Assembly: GCA_934098665.1 (NCBI GenBank)
Contig: CAKOOO010000003.1
Span: 1 to 64,000, forward strand
Source of the DNA: an uncultured Bacilli bacterium
GTDB taxonomy: Bacteria > Bacillota_I > Bacilli_A > RF39 > UBA660
Reading direction: 5' to 3'
Length of the DNA stretch: 64,000 nt
In this document: piece after piece, positions 26,494 through 37,135 of the stretch
How positions within the stretch are numbered: the stretch's first letter is position 1
Layout: every line of letters starts with the position of its first letter
Notes under the pieces: model-generated
Seen by the model: only the letters and a program-made list of their open reading frames with translations
Databases searched by the model: none
What the model was told of the DNA's origin: nothing
Position numbers and translations under genes: made by a program

Positions 26494-28263
26494 TCTTTTA
26501 AACATTTTTTCTAAATCATATATGCTAAATTTTATAATTGTGGGTCTTCCATGAGGACAATTATAGGGATTATCACACTTAACAAGTTCATCTAAAATGT
26601 AAGTAATTTCTTCCATTGAAATATGATGATTAGCTTTAATACTCATTTTGCAGGCAAGTGTAATTGCAATTTTTTCTTCGAATTTTACTCTATCAAAATC
26701 TTTATCAGTATTTAAAATAATATCAATTATTTTTCTTACACTTTCTTCTTCATAACCTTCTTTTAAATAAGATGGATGAGTTTTAATAATTAGTGTATTT
26801 ATGCCAAATTCTTCAGCATCTATACCAATACTTTCAAGCATGTCAAGTTTACCTTTAATAATATTAAATTCTGAAGATGTAAACTCAATTGTTATTGGTA
26901 TAAGCATACCTATTTTAGCTACTTTTTTTTCTTTTAATTTTTGCATATATCTTTCATAGTTTATTCTTTCATAAGCTGCATGCTGATCTAAAAGGTATAT
27001 ACCATCTTCATTTTCTGCAATTATATATGTACCAAGAGCAAGACCTACGGGATAAAGTTTTAATGACTTAAGTTCTTCATTTTTAATGATATCATTTTTC
27101 TCGAAATTCATAAAATATTGTTCTTTTTTTATTTCTTCATTTGTTACAACTATAGTTTCATCACCAGCTTTTTTCGAAAAAATATTATTTATATCATAAG
27201 CATTCATTTTATTATTAATTTGCATACGTTCATAATTATTACTTTCTGTTTTTTCATCTTCAAGTGGTTTAACTATTAAAAGGCTTTCATATAATGCTTT
27301 TTTTATTGTAGTAGTAATAAGATTTTTTAACTCTTTTATTTTAGATATTTTAACATCTTGTTTAGTGGGATGAATATTTACATCTACAACGGTTGGGTCA
27401 GTTTCAATATATAAAACTACAACTGGATATTTTCCCTCGGGTTTATATGTATAATAAGCATCATTTATTGCTTCATTAATATCATAATTTTTTATAACTC
27501 TATTATTTATAAAAGTTATCATATGATTTTTAGTACTTTTTAAAATATGAGGTTTACATACATAACCATAAATTACAAAATCATTATCACCATTTTTTAT
27601 TTCAAGCATATTCGAAGATATATTTGCTCCATATATTTCATGAATTACTTTTAAAATATTTCCTGAACCACTTGTTTTAACTATTTCTTTATCATTATTT
27701 TTTAAAGTAAAAGCAATATCTTTTTCTGATAAAGCAAGTTTTTCAACAAAACTTGTAATACTTGCAAGTTCACTTGCTTCACTTTTTAAATATTTTAATC
27801 TTGCGGGTGTATTATAAAAAACATTTGTAACAGATATACTTGTACCTTTTCTTTCTTCACAAGGTGCTACCTTATCAATTACACCACCTTTTAAATGAAT
27901 ATAAGAACTTTCTTTTCCATTACAGGTTTTTAAATTAATCTCTGAAACTGATGCTATTGAGGCAAGCGCTTCACCACGAAAACCTAAAGTATCAATAAAA
28001 TATAAATCATCTTCTTTATATATTTTTGAAGTTGCGTGACGTAAAAAACATTCTTTAGCATCTATTTTATCCATGCCTTCCCCATCATCAGTTACCTTTA
28101 TTTCATCCATACCGGCATTTTTAAGTTCAATTATAATATTTTTAGACCCAGCATCAATTGAATTTTCTGTAAGTTCCTTAACTATTGAGGCAAGTTTTTC
28201 AATAACTTCACCAGCCGCAATTTTATTTGCTAGGATTTCATCCATTACTCTTATTTTACTCAT
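26482..28263 (-). CDS. mutL: DNA mismatch repair endonuclease MutL
   Basis: The mismatch-repair matchmaker and nicking endonuclease. The GHKL ATPase has IAAGEV, ENSIDAG, DDGEGM, FRGEAL and PARLKYL motifs. The C-terminal domain has the metal-binding endonuclease motif DQHAAYERINYE (fits DQHA-xx-E-xxxx-E), ACKMSIKANH and CPHGRP, so this is the nuclease-active type used by bacteria lacking MutH. 593 residues. It overlaps yqeH by 8 nt. No mutS is in the window. Confidence 0.96.
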   Translation of the reverse strand: MSKIRVMDEILANKIAAGEVIEKLASIVKELTENSIDAGSKNIIIELKNAGMDEIKVTDDGEGMDKIDAKECFLRHATSKIYKEDDLYFIDTLGFRGEALASIASVSEINLKTCNGKESSYIHLKGGVIDKVAPCEERKGTSISVTNVFYNTPARLKYLKSEASELASITSFVEKLALSEKDIAFTLKNNDKEIVKTSGSGNILKVIHEIYGANISSNMLEIKNGDNDFVIYGYVCKPHILKSTKNHMITFINNRVIKNYDINEAINDAYYTYKPEGKYPVVVLYIETDPTVVDVNIHPTKQDVKISKIKELKNLITTTIKKALYESLLIVKPLEDEKTESNNYERMQINNKMNAYDINNIFSKKAGDETIVVTNEEIKKEQYFMNFEKNDIIKNEELKSLKLYPVGLALGTYIIAENEDGIYLLDQHAAYERINYERYMQKLKEKKVAKIGMLIPITIEFTSSEFNIIKGKLDMLESIGIDAEEFGINTLIIKTHPSYLKEGYEEESVRKIIDIILNTDKDFDRVKFEEKIAITLACKMSIKANHHISMEEITYILDELVKCDNPYNCPHGRPTIIKFSIYDLEKMFKRVMD

Positions 28264-29146
28264 AACTAGATATAATACTCCTTCTTAAATTATAGTTATC
28301 ACTATTTATATAAATAATAGCTCCTTTTTTAAAATAAATAAAATAATCATCAAATACTAAATCTATATTATCCTCTACCTTTAATGGTTTATATTTTTCT
28401 TTATTTTTATAAGTTTTTACAATTGAATTTGTCATAAAAATACATAAATTTATGTCTTTTTCACTATAAAAAGAAGTTCCATCAATATTTAATTCAAAGC
28501 CTTTTTTTAATGTAACTGTTTTTTGTTTTAAAATATTTTTATTTTTTTTAGTAACAACTTTTGTATCAAAACCGGGACTATCAATTATAGTAATATTTTC
28601 TTTACTAATTTCTATAAAATCAAGTGTTGTATTTTTATAATGTGATACGGTAATATTTTCATTAAACAAGGTATTTATTAATGTTGATTTACCACTTGAT
28701 ACAATACCTGTAATTAATACTTTTTTATGCTTTTCAATTAACGAAAGTAAATTATTTTTTAATTTTAAATTTTTATATGAAAATATTAAGGGGTTAATAT
28801 TATAATTATTTTTAATATTTAAAATAACTTTTTCATATTTTATATTTTTAGGAAGAATATCAACTTTAGTAAGTACAAAAGTTTTATCATTTGTTATTTT
28901 ATTATAAATATCTATTGTTTCATTAGAAAGTGATAATGCATCACACAAAAATATCGTAAAAATATTTTTTTCATTAATGCTTTTAAGAAGTTTATCATTA
29001 TCAATAATATCATTAAGTTCAACATTTTTATTATAATGAGTTAAATCAAAACATCTTTTACAAATATTACTTCCTTTTACTGCATAACCTATTTTTTTTT
29101 CATCAGTATATTGAAGTGTTTCTCCACATCCTTTACATTTATTCAT
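28256..29146 (-). CDS. yqeH: ribosome biogenesis GTPase YqeH-like
   Basis: A circularly permuted GTPase needed for 30S assembly in Bacillus. An N-terminal zinc finger CKGCG ... CKRC (about residues 4-37) is followed by a permuted G domain: TKVD (G4) near 93, then GIVSSGKSTL (G1) near 147, then DSPGFD (G3) near 191. The 296-residue length is shorter than the B. subtilis protein (366), with a reduced C-terminal domain. Overlaps yqeG by 8 nt upstream and mutL by 8 nt downstream, giving a yqeG-yqeH-mutL operon. Confidence 0.9.
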   Translation of the reverse strand: MNKCKGCGETLQYTDEKKIGYAVKGSNICKRCFDLTHYNKNVELNDIIDNDKLLKSINEKNIFTIFLCDALSLSNETIDIYNKITNDKTFVLTKVDILPKNIKYEKVILNIKNNYNINPLIFSYKNLKLKNNLLSLIEKHKKVLITGIVSSGKSTLINTLFNENITVSHYKNTTLDFIEISKENITIIDSPGFDTKVVTKKNKNILKQKTVTLKKGFELNIDGTSFYSEKDINLCIFMTNSIVKTYKNKEKYKPLKVEDNIDLVFDDYFIYFKKGAIIYINSDNYNLRRSIISSYE

Positions 29147-29657
29147 AATATACTCCTTTTTTAAGTACCCCAGTTTTACCTAATTTTTTGTATATAAATT
29201 TTTCAAAAAAACGATTAATTTTTGTTCCAAAAGGTTCAAATGCTCCGATAGGATTTACTAAAACACTTACACTTTCATTTCTATTTGCTCCGAAAATATC
29301 TGTTATAAGTTGGTCTCCTACAAAAGCAATTTCTTCGCTTTTAAGTTTATAAATACGCATAACTTTTTTATATTTTTTTAAAAATGGTTTTCTTGATAAA
29401 TAAGATGTATCCAAATTAAGAATTTCCTTAAAAGGTGTTAATCTTTTTTTAGAGGCATTAGAAAAGATAATAACTTTAAAGTCATCAGAAATAATTGAAA
29501 GAAGTTCTTTTATCTCATCTGAGGGAACATCTTCTTTATAAGATGCAAGTGTATTGTCTAAATCAAAGGCAATACACTTAATTTTCATCTTTTTAAGTTT
29601 TTTATAATTAATATCAAATATGCTTTTATAATACATATCTGGAATAAATTTATCCAT
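29139..29657 (-). CDS. yqeG: YqeG family HAD-type phosphatase
   Basis: A 172-residue HAD-superfamily phosphatase. Motif I is FDLDNTLASY, motif II IIFSNASKKR, and motif III and IV are KPFLKKYKKVM with VGDQLITDIFGANR. Substrate in vivo is not established. The gene is commonly linked to yqeH, as here, where the two overlap. The ATG has GAAAGGAT upstream. Confidence 0.9.
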   Translation of the reverse strand: MDKFIPDMYYKSIFDINYKKLKKMKIKCIAFDLDNTLASYKEDVPSDEIKELLSIISDDFKVIIFSNASKKRLTPFKEILNLDTSYLSRKPFLKKYKKVMRIYKLKSEEIAFVGDQLITDIFGANRNESVSVLVNPIGAFEPFGTKINRFFEKFIYKKLGKTGVLKKGVYYE

Positions 29658-29668
29658 AATAATCCTTT

Positions 29669-32600
29669 CTAAAATAAACTTAATTGGCTACTTTCAGGCA
29701 TTCCATTAAAAATACCCATCATCCTCATTTTATCAATAAGAGTTGTTGACACTTTACATCTTGACTGAAAATCTTCGATGGAAATAAACGGATGTTTTTT
29801 AGCTTCATTTTCGATATTTTTAGCAACTGTTTCACCAAGTCCATCAATTGTAATAAATGGTGGTATTAAACTTTTATCATCTTTTACATCAAAGGTCATT
29901 GCTTTACTTTTATATAGGTCAAAAGGAAGTACTTTAAGTCCCCTTGCGCTCATTTCTAGTGCTACAGATAAACTTTCAAGTGTTCCACTATCTTTGTTTG
30001 TGGCATCAAAGCCTTTATTTCTTATATCAATAATTCTTTCTTTAATATCATCGTAACCTTTTATCATTGCCTCAATATCAAATGCAGTTGCCTTTGTTGA
30101 AAACCAAGATGCATAAAAGTATACTGGCATATGTACTTTATACCAAGCAATTCTAAATGCTGATGTAACGTATGCTGCAGCGTGAGCTTTTGGAAACATA
30201 TACTTGATTTTTTGGCAAGAATTTATGAACCAATCTTCAATACCGGCATCAATCATTGTTTTTTTATGTTCCTCCCAAGTTGCGGGATCTTTTGAGGCTT
30301 TTCCTTTACGAACAAATTCCATTATCTTAAAGGCTTTAATAGGTTTAACTCCATGATAAATTAAATATACCATAATATCATCACGACATCCGATAACCTC
30401 TTTAAAAGGAACAATATTATTTTTAATTAGTTCTTGAGCATTACCAAGCCATACATCTGTACCATGAGAAAGGCCTGCAATTTTAACAAGTTCGGCAAAA
30501 GTTGTTGGTTTAATTTCTGAAACCATGCCTATTGTAAAGTTTGTACCAAATTCAGGTATACCTAAAGTACCTGTTGGACACATAATTTGTTCATTTGTTA
30601 CGCCAAGAACCTGTGTTGAAGAAAATATAGACATTGTATCTTTATCATCAAGTGGTACTTTTGAAACGTCAGTTTTTGATAAATCTTGAATAAGGCGAAG
30701 CTGCGTTGGATCTGAGTGGCCTAAAATATCAAGCTTTAATAGGTCTTCCTCGATTGAATGGTAATCAAAATGGGTTGTTCTCCATGCACTTTCTGGGTCA
30801 TCTGCGGGAAATTGAAATGGTGTAAAATCAGATACTTCCATATAATCTGGGACAACAACTATTCCTCCGGGATGCTGACCTGTGGTTCTTTTTACACCAG
30901 TACAACCCATGGCAAGACGCTCTATTTCCACACTACTTTTATTCATTATACCTTTATCTTCGAAATAACCCTTTACAAAACCATAAGCTGTTTTTTCCGC
31001 AACAGTACCAATTGTTCCTGCACGGTAAACATTATCAACACCGAATAAAACTTTTGTATATTCATGGGCACTTGCTTGATTTAAATCAGAGAAGTTTAAG
31101 TCGATATCAGGAACTTTATCAGCATTAAAACCTAAAAATGTTGCAAATGGCATGTCCTGACCATCTTTTTTCATCATTTCTCCACAGTTAGGACATTTCT
31201 TATCTGGAAGGTCAAATCCTGATGAATATGTTGCTCCCAAAGTATTACCATCTTCCGAATTGAAAATTGAAGTTTTACATTTTAAACATCTATAGTGAGC
31301 AGAAAGTGGATTAACTTCAGTTATACCCATCATCGTAGCCACAAAAGAGGAACCTACTGAACCTCGGGAACCTACTAAAAAGCCTTCATCATTTGAGTGT
31401 TTAACAAGTCTTTGTGCAATAAGATAAATTGGATCAAACCCTCCTCCAATAATACCACCTAAAGTTTTCTTAACTTTTTTCTTAATTGCATCTTCTGTTT
31501 TTTCTCCATCATCTTCTGTCCAATGACTTTCAACATACTCTGTAACAATTTCATTTACTTTATCATAGCCTGTAATAATTGTTTCATGTAAATTTTTATA
31601 TGTTTCTTTAGTAAGCATTTCTTCAGAAATATCAGGATTATCATTTTTTAATTTTTCATGCCAATATGTATAAACTATATCACCATAAAGTTCTTTAGCA
31701 ATTCTTTCTTCAATATTATATGGTAAACTTTTACCATACCAAGAGGAAGCTTTATCATATACAAGGTCAGTTACAACTCTTTTACAGTCTAAATAACTTT
31801 TACCATCATCACTTCTTACTCTTGGTGAAAATGGTACTCCATGAGTATCAATAATAACCTCAATTTCTTCGACCATATCTAATACTTTATTAGTATTTTC
31901 AACAACAATTTCATAAGCAAGAGCACTATCTAAAAAGTTAAAATCATTAAGCATTTCTTCAGTTGTTCTAAAATGCATTGAGGGAATTACTTTAATTTTA
32001 TCTTTTGCAAGAGGATGTCTTCCACCTCCAGGTACTTTTTGATTAATAATAATTTCACGGTATATTTTATCTTCCCTAGAAAAATGATGTACATCTCCTG
32101 TAGCAACAATAATTTTGCCATTTTTCTTTGTTTCATTAATAATTTTCTTCAAATGATTTTCAAGTTCATAATCATTTTTAAAATCACCAGTCTGAATTAA
32201 ATGACCATAACACTCTTTAGGTTGAACTTCAACATAGTCATAAAAACCTATAATAGATACAAGGTCATCACTTGATTTACTTCTTGATTCAATAAAAACT
32301 TCACTTTCATAGCAACCACTACCAATAAGTAAGCCCTCTCTAAGCTCATTTAAAACACTTCTTGGTATTCTAGGTGTTTTATATAAATAAGTTGTATTTG
32401 CAAGCGAAATTATTTTAAATAAATTTTTAAGTCCTACTCTATTTTTAGCTATTGCATTAAAATGATATGTTCTACCAAATTTAAATAGTTCTTCTTTAGA
32501 AACTAAATTTTGAAGTTCATTAACATTATAAATTTTTTCATTTTCAAGTTTACCTATCATTTTATAGAAAACAAGTGCAGTCCCTTCAGCATCATAATCA

Positions 32601-34255
32601 GCACGGTGATGAGAATTTTCATCAAAAGGAACATTATATCTTTTTACTAATGCTGATAAACTATGACGAGCAAAACCTCTGTCAAGTGAACGAGAAAGTT
32701 CTAATGTATCAATAACAGCATTTGTAAATTTACCTAAATTATATTTTTTCATAGCCATTTCAATAAATGATATATCAAATTTTGCATTATGAGCAACCAT
32801 AGGAAGGTCACCTGTCCACTCTAAAAATCTTTTTGTAACATTTTCTTCCGTGTCAGCACCAGATACCATATCATCAGATATTTCAGTTAAAGCTGTTATA
32901 TTATCTGGTATATGAAAGCCTGGGTTAATAAATTCGTCAAATCTATCAGTAATTACTCCATCTTCAATTTTTACTGCCCCAATTTCGATCATTACATCTC
33001 CTGAAGCAGCATTAAATCCAGTTGTTTCTGTATCAAATACCACAAAAGTACTTGTTTTAAGTGGAGCATCAATTGGAGATTTTACAATACTTACAACATC
33101 ATCCACAAGAGTAAGTTCTGTTCCATATAAACCCTTAAAATGTTTACTAGGATCTTCAATTTTTTTATTATATGCTTTAATAAGTTGATAAGCAATTGGA
33201 AAACCTTGACAACCGTTATGGTCTGTTATAGCAACGCCCCTGTAACCCATATTTATCGCATTAGTAACAAGCTCATTTGTATGTTTTGCTAAATCTACTT
33301 TAGTTACACCATCCATCTGACTCATCATGGTATGAGCATGAAGTTCTACTCTTTTAACTTCAGCATTATCAGTAACCTGCACATCTTTTGAGGCAATTTT
33401 TTCAATAGAACGTGGTTCAATTATAAATGAATGAAGATAATCATCCATTTTAACACTGCCAAAAACTCTAATCCACTCACCCATTGTAAGTTTTCCCATA
33501 ATACTATCATTTTCATCTTTATCAAATTTAACTATTTTCATTAAATAGCTATCTGTTTTATCAGAAACCTTCAAATTATTAATATAAAATGGGCCTTTTT
33601 TACCTTGTCTTTCAACTGTTTCTATTCCAAAAATATATACCTCTAAAATAATATTTTTTGCTTCCGAAGAAATATCAATTAATTTAGTTACATCACCGTT
33701 TACATGAGCCCCAATAACCATTGGATTTGATTTTGGTTTAATGCTATCAACACTTTCCATTTCTTTTTCAATTTCTTCTTTGACTTTTTTAGAATTTTCA
33801 TCATCAAGCGCTATTATAATATCTTTATTTACAATACCATATTTTCTAAATAATTCATTTATTTTTTTTAAATCTTGTTCAAGCATTTTTCTTTCAATAG
33901 AAAAATTTACCACAATAATTATATTTTTTCCATCAACTTTTACTTTTAAATCTTTTAAAGATGGTTTATCTTTATAAAAATCATCTATAATATAATTTAA
34001 ATATATTTCAAGAAGATCTTCATCTTCATTTTCAAATACTAAAGTTACAAAACACTCAGATATACCCTTTATTTTGTTGTTACACGCTAAAAAAAGAGCA
34101 TCAACATCTTTTTTATCTATAATATTTGGGCATGATAAAATTACATTATATATTTTACTTGCTCTATTAAATATAACTTTTTTTACAGTAGTTCCTATAA
34201 AAGCATCACTACTATATTTTATACTATCAAAAAATCTTTGTACTTCATCATTCAT
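29669..34255 (-). CDS. polC: DNA polymerase III alpha subunit PolC
   Basis: The Gram-positive leading-strand replicase, 1528 residues. N-terminal OB fold; PHP domain beginning VELHAHTMMSQMDG; a split-inserted DEDD exonuclease with FDTETTGFN near 405, HNAKFD and HHRADYDAE; a zinc-binding loop CLKC...CPNC; and catalytic aspartates in VPDIDLNFS. It is the exonuclease-carrying class, typical of Bacilli. It directly follows dnaE (9 nt gap), an unusual pairing because these genes are normally far apart. Confidence 0.96.
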   Translation of the reverse strand: MNDEVQRFFDSIKYSSDAFIGTTVKKVIFNRASKIYNVILSCPNIIDKKDVDALFLACNNKIKGISECFVTLVFENEDEDLLEIYLNYIIDDFYKDKPSLKDLKVKVDGKNIIIVVNFSIERKMLEQDLKKINELFRKYGIVNKDIIIALDDENSKKVKEEIEKEMESVDSIKPKSNPMVIGAHVNGDVTKLIDISSEAKNIILEVYIFGIETVERQGKKGPFYINNLKVSDKTDSYLMKIVKFDKDENDSIMGKLTMGEWIRVFGSVKMDDYLHSFIIEPRSIEKIASKDVQVTDNAEVKRVELHAHTMMSQMDGVTKVDLAKHTNELVTNAINMGYRGVAITDHNGCQGFPIAYQLIKAYNKKIEDPSKHFKGLYGTELTLVDDVVSIVKSPIDAPLKTSTFVVFDTETTGFNAASGDVMIEIGAVKIEDGVITDRFDEFINPGFHIPDNITALTEISDDMVSGADTEENVTKRFLEWTGDLPMVAHNAKFDISFIEMAMKKYNLGKFTNAVIDTLELSRSLDRGFARHSLSALVKRYNVPFDENSHHRADYDAEGTALVFYKMIGKLENEKIYNVNELQNLVSKEELFKFGRTYHFNAIAKNRVGLKNLFKIISLANTTYLYKTPRIPRSVLNELREGLLIGSGCYESEVFIESRSKSSDDLVSIIGFYDYVEVQPKECYGHLIQTGDFKNDYELENHLKKIINETKKNGKIIVATGDVHHFSREDKIYREIIINQKVPGGGRHPLAKDKIKVIPSMHFRTTEEMLNDFNFLDSALAYEIVVENTNKVLDMVEEIEVIIDTHGVPFSPRVRSDDGKSYLDCKRVVTDLVYDKASSWYGKSLPYNIEERIAKELYGDIVYTYWHEKLKNDNPDISEEMLTKETYKNLHETIITGYDKVNEIVTEYVESHWTEDDGEKTEDAIKKKVKKTLGGIIGGGFDPIYLIAQRLVKHSNDEGFLVGSRGSVGSSFVATMMGITEVNPLSAHYRCLKCKTSIFNSEDGNTLGATYSSGFDLPDKKCPNCGEMMKKDGQDMPFATFLGFNADKVPDIDLNFSDLNQASAHEYTKVLFGVDNVYRAGTIGTVAEKTAYGFVKGYFEDKGIMNKSSVEIERLAMGCTGVKRTTGQHPGGIVVVPDYMEVSDFTPFQFPADDPESAWRTTHFDYHSIEEDLLKLDILGHSDPTQLRLIQDLSKTDVSKVPLDDKDTMSIFSSTQVLGVTNEQIMCPTGTLGIPEFGTNFTIGMVSEIKPTTFAELVKIAGLSHGTDVWLGNAQELIKNNIVPFKEVIGCRDDIMVYLIYHGVKPIKAFKIMEFVRKGKASKDPATWEEHKKTMIDAGIEDWFINSCQKIKYMFPKAHAAAYVTSAFRIAWYKVHMPVYFYASWFSTKATAFDIEAMIKGYDDIKERIIDIRNKGFDATNKDSGTLESLSVALEMSARGLKVLPFDLYKSKAMTFDVKDDKSLIPPFITIDGLGETVAKNIENEAKKHPFISIEDFQSRCKVSTTLIDKMRMMGIFNGMPESSQLSLF

Positions 34256-34264
34256 ATTTTTCTA

Positions 34265-37084
34265 TCACTTTCTTTTTATATTATTAACTAAAACGCTTAT
34301 TTTGTCAAACCTCTTTGACACCTTTACGTTAAATAAAATAATATCTTTTTCTTTTATATTTTTATTTTTTTCAAATATATTACTGAAAACGGTTAACTCT
34401 ATTTTACCTGTTTCATCTTCAGCGCATATAAAAGCCATATCCATACCTTTTTTATCTTTAATAACTTTTACTTTCTTTACTAAAAGTATCATATCAATAT
34501 TTTTAAATAAATATTTTTCTATATCAATTACTTTTATAACATTTTTATATTTACTACAAGGATGATTTGTTATATAAATTCCATAAGAAGTAAGTTCAAA
34601 ATCATATAAAATATTATTATCATATTCATCATAATATGTTATAACAGGTTTAGGTAAAGATATATCGTTAAGTACACCATAGTTATATAATACTTCATAA
34701 TTTAAAATTAAAGTTTTTTTATTTATTTTAAAGTCTTCGAGTAAAGATGAATATACCAAAATTTTATATATATCTTCGTTTATAAAACTATTTGTTTTTA
34801 TTATAAAATCATATATATCTTTAAAACCATTTTTACGTGCATTTATAATATTAGAAATTATTTCATTATTTAATCCCTTAACAGATGTAAAAGGAAGTAA
34901 AACATAATTATTTTTTATAATGTAATTTATTCCAGAAACATTAATATTTGGTTTTAATAATTTATAACCTTTTTGTTTTAAAAATGCATAATACTCACTT
35001 ATTTTACTTACATCTTTATTATTTTCTAAGAAATATAATGTAAACTCCACTGGATAATTTGCCTTTAAAAAGGCCATTTGATAAGCTAAAATAGCATAAG
35101 CAACACTATGTGATTTATTAAAGCCAAAACTACCAAACTTTTTAACTTTCATAAATAAGTTATTAACAAAGTCTATGTTATATCCATTTTTTTTAGCACC
35201 ACTTATAAATTTTTCATAAGATGCATTAATTAACTTTTCATTTTTTTTAGAAATTGCACTTCTTATATCATCAGCTTCGAATAAAGAAAAACCACCAATT
35301 ACTTCGAAAATTTTCATAACTTGTTCTTGATATATTATTGTTCCATAAGTTTCACTTAATATTTTTCTTAAGTTTTCATCTTTAATAGTTATATTACTTT
35401 CCTTATTTTTTTGATATTCTTCGATTTGACTATTTGCCCCAGGTCTTACAAGAGCAAGAGCTATAATAAGTTCATTAAACGAAGATATTTTTATTTTTTT
35501 TAACACCTGTTTAGCATAGCTAGATTCAAACTGAAATATATCATCAGTATCTGCTTTTGTAAATATTTCTAGTGTCTTTTTATCATCATATGAAATTTTA
35601 TTAATATCAAAATTAGGTATTTTTTTACTTACACCTGAAATAATTGAAAGTTTTTCAAGTGCTAAAAAGTCCATTTTTAAAAAGCCCATTTTTTCTAGAT
35701 AAGACATTTCTATACCTGTTTTTAATGTTCCATTATCATTACTTATCGGGATATATTTTCCTATTTTATCATCTGATATAATTACACCTGCTGCATGAGT
35801 TGAAGTATTTTTCTTTAATCCTTCGAAAGAAATAGCCACTTTATATAAATTATTTAAATCTGGATAAATATCTAAATATTTTTTTACTTTTTCATTTAAT
35901 ATATTTTCTTTTAAAGATTTATTACTATCAACATTTTTAATAAATTTTTCAAATAAATCTTTATTAGTATTAAGTACTTTAGACAAATCCCTTAAAATAA
36001 GTTTTGCTTTATAATTATTAAATGTTAGACCTACGGCAACTTTACTGGCACCATATTTATTTTTTACATATTCTATCATCAAAGGACGTTTACTTGCTTC
36101 GAAGTCAATATCTATATCAGGCATTTTTTTACGATTAATATTTAAAAATCTTTCAAAAAGTAAATTATATTTTATAGGATCTATATTAGTAATTCCAAGA
36201 CAGTAACTAACTAAACTTCCTGCAGCACTACCTCTTCCTGGGCCTACCATAATATCATTTTTTTTAGCATATAAAACATAATCATATACAATTAAAAAAT
36301 ATGATACAAACCCCATTTTATTAATTATATCAAGTTCATAATTTAATCTATTTAAATAAATATCATTGATATTTCCGAGTCTTTTTTTTAGTCCTAAAAA
36401 AGAAAGTTTTTTTAAATATGAAAAGTCTTTCCCCTCGAAAGATGGAATATGTTTCATATCAAAAGGTATTTCAAGATTTATTTTGCTTACAAAATCCTGC
36501 ACATTTTTAATTTCTTCATTATCACCATTTTTATAAAAAGAGTTTTCATTATAAAAAAATTCATTATTAAGTAGTTTTAAATATTTTAGATTAACTAAAT
36601 CCTTTTCATATAAACATCTTATATTATTTACATATAATGCATTCTCCGTTAAAAGAAGACTTCCAGTTTTTTCACTTAATTTACTATAACCAATATATAC
36701 ATTTTCTTTAGGAAGATGCTCAAATAAATCAATACTTGCATAAGGTAAAATTATTAAAACATTGGGATCTATAATTTTTTTAATATCTAAATTATTTTTC
36801 ATGTAATCAATTTGTAATAATTTTTGATAACCTAAATAGTTTTTTGCATATAAATATACATGTAAATTATTTATAACAACATCAAGACCAATAATTGGTT
36901 TAATACTATTTTCTTTACATTTTAAGTAAAACTCCATAAAACCATTTAAATTATCATCACATATTGCACATGAAGTTATATTATTTTGCACTAAAAAAGA
37001 AATTAAATCAGGTAACTTAATTAAACTTTTTAAAAGTGAATACTCAGTTGTAATTTTAAGTGGTATTAATTTCTCTTGTTTCAT
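34265..37084 (-). CDS. dnaE: DNA polymerase III alpha subunit DnaE
   Basis: The second replicase, which extends primers and synthesises the lagging strand in Firmicutes. The polymerase core shows GRGSAAGSLVSY near 278 and catalytic PDIDIDFE near 315, with later VRPGANSQIEEY and FNKSHSVAY motifs. Only 939 residues, shorter than about 1100-1180 in most DnaE proteins. The N-terminal PHP region starts TTEYSLLKSLIKL, lacking the metal-binding histidines of the usual HxHSEYS start, so PHP is probably structural only. The C-terminal OB region is present. Confidence 0.93.
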   Translation of the reverse strand: MKQEKLIPLKITTEYSLLKSLIKLPDLISFLVQNNITSCAICDDNLNGFMEFYLKCKENSIKPIIGLDVVINNLHVYLYAKNYLGYQKLLQIDYMKNNLDIKKIIDPNVLIILPYASIDLFEHLPKENVYIGYSKLSEKTGSLLLTENALYVNNIRCLYEKDLVNLKYLKLLNNEFFYNENSFYKNGDNEEIKNVQDFVSKINLEIPFDMKHIPSFEGKDFSYLKKLSFLGLKKRLGNINDIYLNRLNYELDIINKMGFVSYFLIVYDYVLYAKKNDIMVGPGRGSAAGSLVSYCLGITNIDPIKYNLLFERFLNINRKKMPDIDIDFEASKRPLMIEYVKNKYGASKVAVGLTFNNYKAKLILRDLSKVLNTNKDLFEKFIKNVDSNKSLKENILNEKVKKYLDIYPDLNNLYKVAISFEGLKKNTSTHAAGVIISDDKIGKYIPISNDNGTLKTGIEMSYLEKMGFLKMDFLALEKLSIISGVSKKIPNFDINKISYDDKKTLEIFTKADTDDIFQFESSYAKQVLKKIKISSFNELIIALALVRPGANSQIEEYQKNKESNITIKDENLRKILSETYGTIIYQEQVMKIFEVIGGFSLFEADDIRSAISKKNEKLINASYEKFISGAKKNGYNIDFVNNLFMKVKKFGSFGFNKSHSVAYAILAYQMAFLKANYPVEFTLYFLENNKDVSKISEYYAFLKQKGYKLLKPNINVSGINYIIKNNYVLLPFTSVKGLNNEIISNIINARKNGFKDIYDFIIKTNSFINEDIYKILVYSSLLEDFKINKKTLILNYEVLYNYGVLNDISLPKPVITYYDEYDNNILYDFELTSYGIYITNHPCSKYKNVIKVIDIEKYLFKNIDMILLVKKVKVIKDKKGMDMAFICAEDETGKIELTVFSNIFEKNKNIKEKDIILFNVKVSKRFDKISVLVNNIKRK

Positions 37085-37135
37085 AATTTAATTTTATCAT
37101 TATTATAAATAAATATCTAGAATTAAGTTATTAAT

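Noticed and set aside
34074..34565. Plus-strand 163-codon open frame opposite polC/dnaE
   Set aside because: It lies across the two polymerase genes on the other strand, has low-complexity Phe/Ile/Ser composition and no ribosome site; it is a shadow of AT-rich coding DNA.
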